A program made the translations under genes and the position numbers. From the NCBI GenBank assembly GCA_013397075.1, contig VWZS01009708.1, forward strand, positions 150,329 to 214,328: a DNA stretch of 64,000 bases, given 5' to 3'. The notes under the pieces were generated by a model, which saw only the letters and a program-made list of their open reading frames with translations, did not search any database and had not been told where the DNA came from. The stretch's first letter is position 1; the number at the start of each line of letters is the position of its first letter. Of the stretch, positions 43,139 through 58,100 are shown piece by piece. The DNA comes from Rhabdornis inornatus (lineage: Eukaryota; Chordata; Aves; Passeriformes; Rhabdornithidae).

Positions 43139-46100
43139 CTGCACAGACAGAGCAGCTGGTCAGGCATGGCAGCTGCACACAGAGCTAACCACAGCAGTGC
43201 TGAGCCCTTGGAACTGCCACACCTGCTCCAAGGAAATACATTCTCATGGCAGTGCCTGTCAAGTTAAGGTTTACAGCAATACAACACGTCCTTCAGTGGT
43301 TACACAGAGTTACCAACAAAAATGGGGATAAACCACACAGAAACATCAGCTCCTAATGCCACATCTCAAGCACTGAATTTGCTTAATGTGGCTCAGGACA
43401 GGTCTGAGTAACTGAACAGTTATTCCTCATTTTTTGAGGAATGGACTGCAGAGACCAGGAGGAAGAGGAAGGTGAGAGCTGATCTCAGTACAGTTCCCTA
43501 TCAAAAGGCACACCAGGAAGCCTGGGACCCTTCAGCTCAGCCTTCAAGGGCAGCCTCCCAGCCCTGTGCCCAACAGCACACTGACACCTTCTGGGAAGAC
43601 AGGGAGGCAGTCCCTGTTTCATCTCACTCCTTTCCAGCCATTCCCCAGCCCCCAGCAGCAGGAGCTGGCAGGAACTCACATCCCTGCACACACAGGGCAT
43701 GTCCCACGTGCTGTCACCCCTGTGTGCCCCCCTCAGCAGCTGGCACAGCTGCACTGCTGCTACCTTTGATGCCCCTGTCCATCTTCATCAGGCGCCTGAT
43801 GATGGTCTCTCTGTTGTCCCCTTGCCTGATGTCCATTTTCGTGGAGAAGTGGCCGTTGGAGGGCTGAGGGTTCACCAGGAACACAGACACACCAGGCTGT
43901 GAGAAACAACACACACCTTAAGGGAGAACCTGTGCATGTGATCCCTCAGCAGAAACGTGAAACTAAACCAAACAAACATCTGCTGTTAATAAACCTTCCA
44001 GAGGGACAAAATCCCTTCAGAACCTGGATACCAGCACTGCCCCAACTCTACAACGCAGCCCAAGGTGTAACAAGGGTTTAAGGTATATTTAGGGAAATCA
44101 ACGACATTTTTACTTTTAGAGTTAGAAATATTCATACATGATAAACATTCATGTCTGATCAAAGTTTTAAAATGGCATATTTAAAAAAACCCAGACAAAA
44201 GTGAAGTTTCAAGTTAAGTTTTTTAATTAAGTTTTCAGACTTCCAATATCTGAATTTCTGATTTTACCTCAGTTCTGAACACAGAAAATGGTTTTCCAGG
44301 ACAGCAGTCTTCTTTGATTTTATCTTCTGCTTCAGATGCAAACTTCACCTCAATGTGATCCAGCTGCCAAAGAAAGAATGAGGGAGGAGGGAATAAGCAG
44401 GAGTTTAATGGCTTCAGAGGGAAGAGCAGAGGTTACAGCCCCACCAAACCTGCACTGACATAAAGCAACAAAAGCACACCTGAACCCACAAAATCCTGTT
44501 TGGAAGGGACCTCTGAGGGTCACCTACTCCCTGTGTGAGGTGCCCAGACCCCACTGTCAGTCTCCAAGGGCAGGGACCCCAGAGACCCCCCAGCCCCTCT
44601 GGCAGTTCCCAGCAGTGTATCCCTGTTCTGGGAACACACTGCTCCCTCCCCTGTCAGGGGCTCTGAAGATTTACAGACATTTACAGTAGAAGTTGCTGCT
44701 CACTCTCAGCTTTGCTCTGACATGGGACAAGCCCAATAAAGCCACTCCTGTTCCATACTGCACAGGTTACACGCAGATCTGCAATATATACAGCTCCTCA
44801 TTCTTAAAAAACTATTGCTTTTGACTTTGACTTTTGGTGTTGGTGGTGTTTGGTTTTGTTTGTTTGGGGTTTTTTAACACCACATGCCTGAGCTGTCCCC
44901 TCATTACCATGCTGCCTATTAAACTAAATTCTGCCACACTGGATGCCTTCCCCACAGCACAGTGTGGAAAGCCCTGCCCAGAGCCTGCTCCTTGCACAGG
45001 GAACGTGCCAGTGTAGGTGCCCAAGGACTGACTGAACAGATCTGAATGGATCTGTTTGAGAAATGGAAACAAAGTTGATAAAAAACTGTTACTCGACAAT
45101 GCACACCCAGAAGTTACTGTAAGGAGCCTCAGGGAAGGCTGCTGCTCCAGCTATCCCAATAAATGCCAGGCAGTAGGTGCCAGGTCTGTACCAACCTCCA
45201 GGGAATTTGTCAAATAGACAATGTTCTCCATGAGCACTGCACGCTCATCAAACTCCAGTTCAAGATCAAGAACACGAGAACCATTTTTCTCCAAGTTTTC
45301 CTGTGGGGGAGGGGGAAAAAAGTATTAAAACCCTCCAAAGGCTGCAAGCAAAATGATGCTTCAAAATGGCAAACTATCCACATTAGCCATGAAAAGAATA
45401 GGCTTGTAAATCTGAGAGCTCTCTGCTGGCACAACACTAACATTGGAGCAATAATTTTCTTGTAACAGGGCTTCTTCTACAGGGAGCTGGTGACACTGAT
45501 GGGAGGAGTAAGAGCAATTAGAACACATTTTTAATATAGAATTGAAAAGGTGTTTGACATTCACAGTTATTTAAATCCCTACTTAATGTGCAGGTTGAGA
45601 ATTCACAAAATCAGTCAGCATTTCAGTGGTATTTCACAGCAGGAAACTCAGGCTCATGACCCAGTTTAAAATAAAGGACGAGCCCACAACACCTGGACGT
45701 GCTCACAGAGTTCTCTGCAGGGAAATAATCACCACTTTGTACGTTAACATAAAAGTAACTTCATTAGTCCAGAAAGCCAGCAGCAACAGTCACAAGAGAC
45801 ACAGTATTAAAGGCAGTATAAAAACCACACCATTTTTTTTTTTTTTACTAAAACAGAACTTCCTCTTTGGAGTTTAATCTGCCCCTGCCTGGCTCTCACA
45901 TGCTGAGCCAGCTGTCTCCTTTGAAGCTCTGCTTTGTCAGCCTCAGCGTGGTTGTGGTTTCCTGGTTTCCTCATCAGTGTAATGTGAAAGATTCCCTTTT
46001 AACGTGGAACTGCTTCCCTTTGTAAATCACAGAGGTGCTCCTACATTTCAGGTTTCCTCTGATGAGTAGGAAGCACAGGCAGAAATGCTCCTTGTGCCCT

Positions 46101-49100
46101 GGAACTGATGAATAATTGGTTTCAGAGAAAGACACAGCTCAGGGGAGTCCAAACTCAGATGTTTCCACGGCTCTGTGGGAAATAGGCTGCTGCTCTTTAG
46201 AAGTGAAAAGATGGATTTGAGGAAAGTCTCAGCTCCTTCCCCACATGCCCCAGGATCACTCACTGCTGCCAGACTAAAGACACCAAAACACAGCAATGTT
46301 TCAGCCCTAACTCTTAGGACTGAGAGCTTGTCTGACCTTTCCTAGCTCGATCAGTGGATCTAACACATCCCTGCTATTCTTACAAACCCAGACAGGAAAC
46401 TCCAGAACTGCTCTGTGCTCTCTGCTCCTCTGAAGGCTTTCACCTGGCCTTCATATAATCCACACAGAGACATTTTTATTATGTAGTTCTTCTAGAGATG
46501 TAAAAGATGTTTACAAACAAACCCCTGAAGATGAAAAATAAGCAAAGGGCAAGGGGGGGACACTGCATCCACAAAAGCCTTTCCTGTAGCAGAATTGTCC
46601 CTCTGACACTTACCTTAACCATGGCAACAAAAGGCATCACCTTCTTCATGTACTTCTTCAGCTCTGGCAAGGTGTTCAGCTCACTGGCAATCACTTTATT
46701 ATCTGGCAGCTGACCTCCACTGACCTAAACAGGGATGAACAAGCATTAAGGAGAACAGCTATCATGAAAAAACTTGCCCTTCAATATCATATACCTTTCC
46801 TGCTTTCCCATAAATACCAGCAAGGTTTATCAGCATCACTGATTCCACAGATAGTTTTCCTATCCTTTTGAAACCCAAAGAGCATTTACCACTAGTACAG
46901 AAGAAAAGCCTATACAATGCCCAAAGGTGAATACCTCCAAGAACAAATTCCACATGAGGAATATTGGTTTATCTCATTGCCTTAAGCTGGAATAGTCAGG
47001 ACTCCCAAATCTATCAGCTACAACCCTGGTGTGCTCAAGCTGAGCACGGTTCATCAGGATCCCAAAAGCCACTCTCAGCAGTTTCCCCATGTCAGAAGCA
47101 TAGATCCTTCTGCTTTCTTAATATATTTCTTCTTATGACTGACTTACTCCATTTCAGCTACTTCTTGGCACACTGCTGAGTGGTATACACTTACTCAAGG
47201 ACTAGAACAAAGCTTCTAAGCCTCATGCAGAGTAAGGCAGCAGTAGTCTGGCAGCCAACCATCCTTCCTCAAAAATATATTAGTAAAGAGGAATATTTAA
47301 AAGCTAACCACTTACAAATGGAAGAAACAGAGCATAGGCACATTTTTACTCAGATTGTCAAAAGCAATGCAGCTGTCAAATCCATGACAGTCCTTGGGAC
47401 ATTTTCATTAAGCATCAAAACTTACCGGACAGTTGTAAAAGCATAAAGAAAATTAATCTATTGGAATAATCTGGTAACAAGGTACAGCTCACAAACTTTC
47501 TACAGATGGAAAAGGAGCCCCCAAGCAGCAGGCAAGCAGCTGGAGGAGGGGAGGAGCACCTGGAAGTGCCTGCGCAGCACGGACAGCGTGGTGTGCTGCC
47601 AGGGGGGGTAGCTCTTCGCCACGTAGATGGTGCAGTGAGAAGGCTTCTGGGGAGGCTCTTTGGTACTCTTCTGAGGAGAGAAAACAAATGAGGAAGGAGT
47701 CCCCAGGCAAGAGAGAATTCTCACTGACACATGCACACACGCACAGCCCCTCACCTTGCCCTTCACAGGAGCCATGTGGCTCTTGAGGCGCAGGCGGAGC
47801 TCGTGAGCTGCTTCCATCAGGTACTGCGAGGAGCGAATCAACACCTCGTCCACGGGCCCTGCTGCTGGCCACGAGGCCCTCATGATGGAGTCAGCCTTTG
47901 GGCAGAGCAAGACAGGAATGCACTGAGGGGAACACAGCTGAGCTGCTGGGTTTCCAACCATTATAGCTTGATTGGAAAAGAGAGCTCAGCCAGGTTGGAC
48001 CCACCCACAACACCCTAAATGAGGGGGCACACAGCCAACAAGCACTTCTGTGCAAGTGTGTTCAGGACTATACACACAATCACAACTGCCATATAGCTAG
48101 GGAATGCCATCTACAAGCAGAGGGCTTAAAAATCACCAAACTAAGCTTTACACAGAAGTGTAAGACTGTTGTGCTGTTTCACTTAATTTTAGATCACCTC
48201 TTTGTAAGCAGACAATGCTAGTGACTGCTATTAATGTTGCACACACCATCACAGCAACAGGCCAGCTCCCTGCAGTCACTGTCCCAGGGACAATGAGCCA
48301 CTATGACTCCTTGGATTCTGACACATTTTGTCTACTTGTACATGAATAATATCTGACATAGGTGTTAATGAAATAAATAAAAGCTCAGATCTGAATCAAT
48401 GCCAGAAGTGAAATGTCAGTACCTTTCCCAGCAGGGACCAGATGTGCTCACACAGGTGGGGGCAGATGGGGGCCAGCAGCAGAGTCTGCACCTCGATGAA
48501 CTGGAACACCAGGTCCCTGTGCATGCCCTCGATGGCCAGCTCCCGGTACTTGTCCTTTGCTGCCTGGAACAACAGCACAGCCATCAGCCCTGTGCTGCCA
48601 GGGACAGACACCCAGAGTCACACACACACACAGCCACCCCTGGAACAACAGCACAGCCATCAGCCCTGTGCTGCCAGGGACAGACACCCAGAGTCACAAA
48701 CACACACACAGCCCTGGAACAACAGCACAGCCACCAGCCCTGTGCTGCCAGGGACAGACACCCAGAGTCACACACACACACAGCCACCCCTGGAACAACA
48801 GCACAGCCACCAGCCCTGTGCTGCCAGGGACAGACACCCAGAGTCACACACACACACAGCCACCCCTGGAACAACAGCACAGCCATCAGCCCTGTGCTGC
48901 CAGGGACAGACACCCAGTGTCACACACACACCCCTGTGGGCTCCAACATGCCTTCACAACGTGAGCAGTTTGTCATAATCCATTACTGAGTTCTAAGAAC
49001 TATATTTTCCTGAAGCACCCACGTGTGAATCTGCCAGTTGGCCATTGGATTTTTGCATTTATGTGGTACTTTAAAAAACTGTTTATTGGCACAAACATAA

Positions 49101-52100
49101 AAGACAAAAACGGCCAGAGCTGTGCATCAGGTGCTGTCATCTCAAATAACTTACATACAGATACTAATAAGGACTAAGAAAAAGGCAATGAATATGATCT
49201 ATCATTACACATAATTCAGCCTATTTAGCCCTACTCCTGAGTATCTCAAAGCAGCCACATGAAGGCGTGTGTGCAATTCATTAAGTGGAGCAGCATGACT
49301 CTGCAGACACTCTGGAGACATGGTTTATGGAGGATATCAAAAAGCACTATGCTTCCAAACAATTTTGTTGATGCATTATCTGTATTTCTCACGAAGAGTC
49401 CTTTATCACAAAAGATATAAAGAAAGGCAACACTCTTTTTAATAGTGTCTTTTTTTAAGCAGCTTCTTGCTCATATTAGATACCAGGACTATTTGCAGAA
49501 TTGCTCTGGATCTGTGTAAACTGACACAAGCAGACCTCTACTATTCCACATTTATTCCCTTGAAGTCCTCTTGTTTCTTGGCACAATTCTGATTCCAATT
49601 CAGCTGTATAATTAAGGATCAGAGACCTTAAGGATCAAAAGAAATCCACAAAGTAACAAATACCAGGTGTCACTCTCTTACACCTCCTACCTGAAACTCA
49701 AAGAAGCCAGTTTTCAGAGCTTCCTTAAACATCATCTTCTCAAAATTTTGGTCTGTCTTCATTATGCCTGCATTCATCTCACTGGGGAGGGAAGTGACAA
49801 CATCAATACCACATAGTCTGCCCCATGCAATGGCAACACTGTAAACCTGTCATCAATGCAGCCAAACCCCATAACCTACTCTGAATGAGCTCTCTTTTAT
49901 GGAATCCATTAATTTTTAGAAAAAAATAACTACAGGATTCCTCCTTGCAAGGAAAAACCTGTCCCAAACTGTAATATTAACCCTCATAGCATACCTGGCA
50001 AAGACTCTGTCATTGAAGGTGCTGGCTGGGCCACTCCTCAGGCTGTCTCTGTTTGCAATCATCTCCTTCACCCACTCCACCCACGTGTACAGACGAAGAA
50101 TACCAGCATCTGCCATGGCTTCCACAAAGTTGGCATCTTCAACAGTGTCTCCAGCATCAGCCAGGGCCAAACGCATGCCTGGAGGAAAAGGGGTCAGCTG
50201 CCATGGCTGGGACATATCCTTGGGATATCCTTGGGATATCCATGGGAATATCCATGGGGATGAGCTGCCATGGCTGGGCACCTATCCCTGGGATATCCCT
50301 GGGAATCAGCTGCCATGGCTGGGCACCTATCCATGGGCTATCCCTGGGATATCCCTGGGGATCAGCTGCCATGGCTGGGCACCTATCCATGGGATATCCA
50401 CAGGATATCCCTGGGGATCAGCTGCCATGGCTGGGAGATATCCATGGGCTATCCCTGGGATTATCCCTGGGGATCAGCTGCCATGCTGGCTGCCACGAGC
50501 TGGCCAATACCCATGGAGTGCCACGCCTGCTCACCCATGGCAGCTCACTTCAGCTGCAGGTAACAAATGCAAAGCCAGGTCACAAACTGCCTGGCCAGCC
50601 AGAGATGCCTCAAAGGAGACACTTCCCCTGGGAGAGGAACACTGCCCTCTTTGGGAAGGGACCAGACAGACACCAGAACCAGGAGAGCAGCACAGCCACT
50701 GCCCAAAACACAGGAGCATGGAAGGAGCATGGCACACATGGACACAAAGGGCACAGACATGGACACACCCCATGCACACCAGCAGTGTGTCCGGGTTCTG
50801 ATCTCTTTGTGCATGCAGAAAGATCCAGCAGGGCTCAGCCCCAGCAGCAGCTCCTGGCTGAACCAGGTGTGCTAACACACATCCCAACCTTCCGAGTGGA
50901 GCTCAGCTTTCCAACAAGAACAGGTGGTGGGTGGCAGATTTATTGCCATTCAATACTCCAATAAACTCCTTTGAGAGCAGAACACTCATTTGAGTGGTTT
51001 TGGCATCATTGACAATCAGATGCAGGTCAGAACACACTCACCATCTGCAGAAAACTTGTCAACAGCTTGAGTGAGGGTGAGGAAGTTGCCTGTCGATTTA
51101 GACATCTGAAAGAAAGATAAGAGTGTTTGTTTTCTCACACATCCCCTGTGTTGGTGGATAAGCAAGACAGACGCAACAAGGGTTTGGGTACACAATTTTC
51201 TCATGAATCACAGCAAAAAGCTCTTCGGTAAATCTGAATGAGGTCTCACAGCAAAAGCACACTGAACTCTGCACACACTCAGCAACAAAATACAGTCCCA
51301 GAATTTCCCTCAATTAAACTTAAATACTCCTTTAATACTGGCAGTTTCAGATCACCTCATATTGATTTTTCAAGAAGGACTCCACTAGGGTTTGTTTTAG
51401 GGTTTTTTGATTTATATCAGTCTCCAAGGCCTAATTCCTGGGTTCAGGCACTTTTAATTCAATTCAGTGCCAGAACCTGCACATATTAGCAAGCTATTGG
51501 CACAAACTTTTTCCTCTCACTGCACCTACTCTAATGCTCTAAAAAGCTAAACTTTAGTTAAATTAATATTCTATATTACCCTAAAACTTCACAGATATGC
51601 ACTGAACTCACTAAATCGGTGAGACTACACAAGAGCTGAATTAAGAGAAAGTGATACACAGAATCACAGGCAAGGCAGGTCTTTACCTCCAAGGAATGAA
51701 AAGCTGGAGGGCACTAATGAACAAATGTCACTCTTTCCCCTGCTTACATCCCAAGAAGTTTCCAGTCTGGCTAGCAAATGCCAATTTTGACAACACAAAA
51801 GCCATGTCACACAAAACCTCACTGTACCTTTTCAGAATTGAGGAGCAGATGTCCATTGGCTCTCACAGCTACTGGCCACTTTTCTCTGTTTGAAGACAAG
51901 ATACAAATCTTTTGGCCAAGTAAATACATTTTCTCTTTTAAAAAAAAGGAACAAACATTTTATGTTCCAGTTTGAGATGAACACCTAAGTGGAATCTTCA
52001 AAAAAAAAAAAACCTAAGAGTTGTCTTAAATATATTAAGGAGTGCCTCTGAAGATGAAAAGAGCTACAGTATAAAGGCTAAGGATTATCACTGCTGAAAT

Positions 52101-55100
52101 GCAAGGTATGGAGCAGTGCACCTGCAATTACAGTTCACTTATGTCACTTCCTTTATTCAGGTATTTTTAATTTAAAGGCCAGGGATTGGCACTGCCCAAG
52201 AGCACACAGCAGTGCTGGGTCCACATCTCTACCCATGAAGGAAGGAGATATTAAATTACCCACAGTCATCTTTACTGTACATCAGAAACCCACTTTTCCC
52301 ACATACAGTTTTACACAACCCCTAAAGCAAAGTTCAAGGGAATGCAAACAGTATCTTCACCATAAAAGCATCATGCAATGGGCAAAGATTCTCAACCAGT
52401 CCTGCACAGTCTGTGAGAGTGTACATGGCTGTTTTAACCATCCTGGAGAAGGAACTGAGGAAACTTAATAATAAAGTCACATAAATTCCAGTGCAGGAAT
52501 ACAACTCAACCCTGGGAAATCCACAGGAGGAGATAATGTAGAAAAACCAGGGGAAATAATGGTAAAAACCCCTTCCATTTCAATAACTTCTACTATAGAC
52601 AACTGTATCAAAGCTGCAATATGAGAGAATACATTTTCAACACAATTCTAAATGTTGTACAGTCCAAAGGCCATTAGCAAATGCAACAGAACTGCAAACT
52701 CTCCAGCTTTACCTGCATCAATCCCAGCTCACCTCTGCTCTGACCACATGGCCACGTGATTGTAGAGGTAGTACGACAGGTGATTTGGAACAAGATCTTT
52801 GCCAGAAACTCTGAGATCCACAGGATACCAAAATTCAAACTCCTCCTTCAGCTTATCCAACTTTTCTTTTGGAATCTCAGTTTTAGGGAATGGAGCTGTC
52901 TTGAAGAAGATGTAATCCCACACCTCTTTGGTCATTTGATGTGCCCTGCACAGAGTGAGCCCCACGTTGCACAGTCAGTAAAAGCTCCTCACCCTCCACA
53001 TGATCAGTAAACATGGACAGAGTGCCCAGGGCCTTTGCCTGAGTGAATCCAATGTCAGAAACAAATTCAGAACTGCTCGAGCCATGTCCCTGCTTAAACT
53101 GCCCTTTGAGATTTCCCAGTAAAACATAAAGACTCCCATAAAGAAAAAGTGATTCATAAGTAAAGCACAATCTCGAATATCCTGGAAACCTGATCATTTC
53201 TTTTCCAAATGTCACCACCTGTGACCTCAGGTGAACACAGAGCCCCTCGCTGATGTGTCTCATGGAGCCATTCCTTCATGGAGCCATTCCTTCTGGCTTC
53301 CCAGAAGTCAAAGAGCAGGCCAGGAAAGAACTGCTGTACAGTTCAAGGCTACATCCTACATGAAAAATATTTGTGGTCTTTTCCCACAACAAATGAAATG
53401 AACATTTAAAATTAACATTTACTGCAAGACACATCTTACCAATTACCAGAGGTAGGATCCACAATTTTGAAGGAAAATACTGATGAGATGCAACTGATAC
53501 CCACAGCTCTGTGGCCACTGGGCTGCATTAACACATATCCTTCTTGTTCCTACAGAGGTTTTTATTCCTGGCCTCAGAACTTCAGCAGAGTGCACCAGAT
53601 ACTGAATGCATTCCAAATTAAATACTTTAAAGCCAACGTTTGCTATGTGTTAGCATCTGCTAAAGGGTTCTGACCTGTGTTATGCAGAGAGGAAAAGCAT
53701 TCTGGACCCCAAATGCTTCCAGTACACATTAAAAAAACACCTCAGATGATGGTCTGTACTAGCAGTCCAGAATAAATCCTACAGGCACAGCTTTGCTGGT
53801 TTGGTTCTGGCAGTTCTTGTTCTGTGCTATCAATTCCTGTGCTGTGACTGGGCTTGTGTTTGGTGCCAAATCCACTGGAAGTGAAGGAGACTGAAAGGGT
53901 GAGCCATAAACCCCCTTTTCCTTCACACCACAGAGCAAGTATCAGTAAAAAGAATTTTCCAAGGCTGCTAGATGTTATCTACTTGCATAGGAGAGCACTC
54001 TAATTGCACATGCTTAATTACATCAGATCTGTAATTCAGGGCCCAGCATGCTCACTTCAAAGCTTGTTTCTAGACACGACCAGCTCGTGAGTAGCTGCTC
54101 TGTAATTACAGAGCTTTGAGCCCAAATGACAGCCTTGCCCAGTCTCAGAGGGATTTCTGTCTGTAAGAATCAGAATCTTCACTTTGGAAATGGTTTTCAG
54201 ATTAGTTATAGCATCAAGTAAAAAAAGTTTCCATTCCAATATGTAGACTACTCCAGAAATTAGTCCATAAACCACACAGCACTAGAGCAGATGATTCAAG
54301 GCACAATCTAAAGTGTTTTTCCAGCTCCAGACTGAGCTGTACTCATCTCTCTGATCCCTATCACCACACTTCAAAAGTCACTCCAGCCGAGAGGTCACAT
54401 GCCTCCTCCCCCTTGCTCTGAAGGCTTCCACAGACAAGCTGTGGATAAAAGATGGTTCTGAGCTTCCAGGAGTGTGACAGTGACAAAAACCAAGAGCTAA
54501 ATCCTCTTCCCTCTGTACACTGGAGCCTACAATTTATTGTGGTGCACAGCAATCTCAGCAAGCAGACACCTAAGCAGGCACTGAAACCAATCACACAACA
54601 ACCTGCCAAGGCCCATTTCAAGGCAAGTCAAACAAGTATTGAAAAAGGTGATTTACTCTCCACACAGCTCTTTTAGAAATGCTTTCAGAAGCATTTTTCT
54701 ACTCTCTCTCCTTTTCTCACTGCCTATCTCACTCCTCTCCTTCCTTACTGCCCCTCTGAAGACCTGTTCTAACTCAGCTCTTGGTAGGTTAAGTTTAATA
54801 AAGATGCTTTTTACACACAAAAGCAAAGACCCAGCGTCCTTGGAAGGTGTTTCTGCAGAGCAATTCAGGAGATAAGCACACCCAATTAAACAAGAGAACT
54901 TAATGGTTCCCTGTCCTTACCTGATGCCCAGAGGAGATTCTCCCTGGCCCCTGAGGTTCCCTCCCTGCAGCAGGTGAGCCACAGTGTAATAGGCCATGTA
55001 GATGGTGGAGTCAGAGAGAGACTCTATGAGCCACTGCTCATCCCAAGGTAAGCGGGTCCCTGCGTGGGGAAGGCTGTGTCAGCACCACTAGACACTCCTA

Positions 55101-58100
55101 CCCACCCAATAAATATTTATTTAACACAAGCACACAGGAGCAGCTCCTGATCCTCAGTGCAACACATAAACATACACATATACATCAGTACTCATGCTGA
55201 TGCTTTTAAAAATACTTAGTTTAAAAACCAAATCATGCATTTGAAAGTTTTACTCAAGAGCAAACAGTTGCAGATTTTCAATCTGTTTCCTGACACAGCT
55301 CAGCTCAAGAACATCTGCTGTGGGTTATAGTGCACTTCTAGCTGCTGTCCCATGTCAGGCTACACAAGATGAAGGCTAATCAGAATTCGAGGAGAAAACC
55401 CAAGAAACGGTGCAAGTTCCCTCTTCTGAGGTCCCTTCCAAATCAATGGCCCAGACAAAAAGCTACCAAGATGCTGCACAGATTGCCTGCAGCAGTGCAA
55501 GTATCACCAGCCCCATGTATGTCCAACAAAGCACACCCTCTGGGATGCTGGGCCAAGACACAAGCTGGACAATGCTATTCCCACACTCCCCTATAGCACT
55601 GGGGATGTTGCATAGCACTTAAGCCTCCCAAAAGAAACGGGGAGCACCATCCTTACAAAGCACCCAGTGAGAAAGGAATGCTCTGCCTACCTAAGCCATA
55701 CGTCCTGGAGCACGCATGCTCTTGTAGCCAGCCTAAGGTAGCTTCAAAATTTCTCCTAGTCTCCTCACAGAAGCTGTAAGAAAGAATCTCTTAGTGCTTT
55801 CAGCCCTCTCAGACCCCACCAAGAGCAGCAAAGTCACTCTCCTCTACAGCCACGTTCATAACTCACGTCTCCAGATGCTGCAAGCACTCTGACGCCTGTT
55901 TCTTCCAGCTCACTTCACCATAATCCAAATACCTACAGTCAGGAGAGGTTTATTGTAAAAAAGCAATGGAGGAGTGTGCAATTGGAGAAACTTTCTAACT
56001 CCAGCTTTGTTTCACTCACCACTGGTCACAAAGGGCCACAACACACTCATCAGCAGATCTGGACACAACTTGTTTCTCAGGTTCCATATAAACCATGGCT
56101 TCCCCCTAAGAGTTGGAAGGGCAATGAAAGCTGAGATTTAAGTACTGAGAAAAGTATTGAAAACTCTGACAACTTACTAAAAAGCATCCCCTCCGTTCTA
56201 ATTTGCATAAAGCATTTACTGCATAGCTCTCACCCCTGCCCAGCTCTCTGCCTCAGGTAAAATGAGGCAAGGCTTGACTCTGCACTGCTCTAAGGTGCCA
56301 GCTCACAGCACTTTGTACAGAATGCATGAGGAAAAGGAGGACATAAGCACAAAATACTCCCCACTGACTGTGCCCCCTGATTGAAGCAGCTCCTAGGAAA
56401 CTCTAGGGGACAAAGGGAAAGGAAAATGGGATGCTGAGCTCCAAATCTACTTGCTGATGCATTATAATCTGGACACAACAGTGCCACAACAACAAGGGAA
56501 TAATGACTAAATGCCTGAAGCCTCTCCCACTCCCAGTCCTCATCAGGGAGTCTCATTAGAGGGATGCCACAATCACTGTTTGTTTACTGCTCTGTTTTCT
56601 GAAAGAGGAGCCCAGCAATGGAGCATTTGCACATCACACATCCCCTGCACTGGCTTGAAAGAGACTTGACAGTTCAGTCCTACACTTCCAGCATCCTCCC
56701 AGCTATTTTAAAGAACAAACTGGACCACCAGAACATGTCCTAGGGAGGGTGACAGAATAAGACAGGGAACAAGAGAACCCTAATTAAGCTGCTCAGCCCA
56801 CACAAGAACACCAGGTCCTACTCTCTGCAGGACCCAGAGCACCCTGAGGGCTGCAGAACCACACCAGGGCTGTCTGTGGCAGCTCAGCCCTGGGAAAAGG
56901 ACAGAACACACAGTTCAGAAGCAGCTGTGTGCACACTCACTTACCTTATCCAACATCAGCTTCTGAATGCGTTTCTTGACATCTTGAACTTTTTGTCCTT
57001 TGAATTCACCCACCAACATCACCTGTAAAAGATGGGTCACAGGAGATAATTTTTTTCAAAATTTTGCAAGAAATAGGTGCCATAGGTGTTCAAATCAATA
57101 TAAGGAAGTAGCAGATACTGCAATCTTTGACATGCAAAAAATAAGAGTAGAGATGTTGGTTTTTTTCATTGTGTGTAGTAATCTCTACCCAAAAACAGTC
57201 TGCACATATGTCAGCATTCACATAGATGACAGATTGCAAAGAGTGAGAAATAAAAACTATTGCTTGCTTACAAAAGAACAGCTGAGAAATACACATGGTG
57301 AGCTACTGAGGTAAAGACAGGAGAAGAAAAACAAACACCAAATCGAACACCAAAACCAAAACAAAAAACCTCCAAACAATAACACTTTGCTCATTTCATA
57401 TCAGTTTCCCTATCTGTACTTGCAACAAAATGGATCAGCTCCCCAGCTGATCACTTGTTCAGAAACCAGGTTATAAAGGCCAGAGAACAAAGCCGTGTAC
57501 GAGTGGAAACTTTCTCCAATTCTACATCACTCCTCCAACTGCAGAACCTTACTGCAGGAAGAGTCTAAATGAACAGTCCTTTGGGACTTTTCTGGGAAAA
57601 AAGGACAGGGTCCCTCTTTCTTGAGATTTAAAAAAAAAAATTCTTTACCTGTCTTTTTTTTCTCCTAGTTAAACTCACCAAGAAACCACTTACCAAGACC
57701 TTGTGTTACTTACTCCCTCATAGAATCCTTTCAGGTACACTCTCTCCTTGGCCTCTGCAAGCTTCTCTCTGTCATTCTGGCTCTGGATTTTGAGTTCATC
57801 ACAGATAAATGGAGCACAAAGGCTGCCAAAGTCTGGGATTTCAATGATGGGCACCTGAGAGTTAACAAAGGGTGGTCAAACCCCTCCTGCACCCCACAGC
57901 TCACCCTGTACACACATGGTGACATCTAACACTTCTTTTGCACTGAACAGACACCCTCCTAATCCAGCCATGAGGGCACTAAGTTTTAATCAACCAACAG
58001 GTTATCAGTATAATGCATTCAGCATTCCATTTCCCAAAACAATAATTCCCATAAAAATTGATACTTCCCTTTCTCTTTGAAGTATAGCATAGAATAACAA

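Noticed and set aside
50013..50964. Open frames of 262 and 303 codons antisense to LARS1
   Set aside because: They translate the CCATGGGATATCC minisatellite in an intron.
51655..51720. CAGAATCACAGG..., a possible CR1 fragment
   Set aside because: Only about a dozen bases resemble the CR1 end; too short to call.
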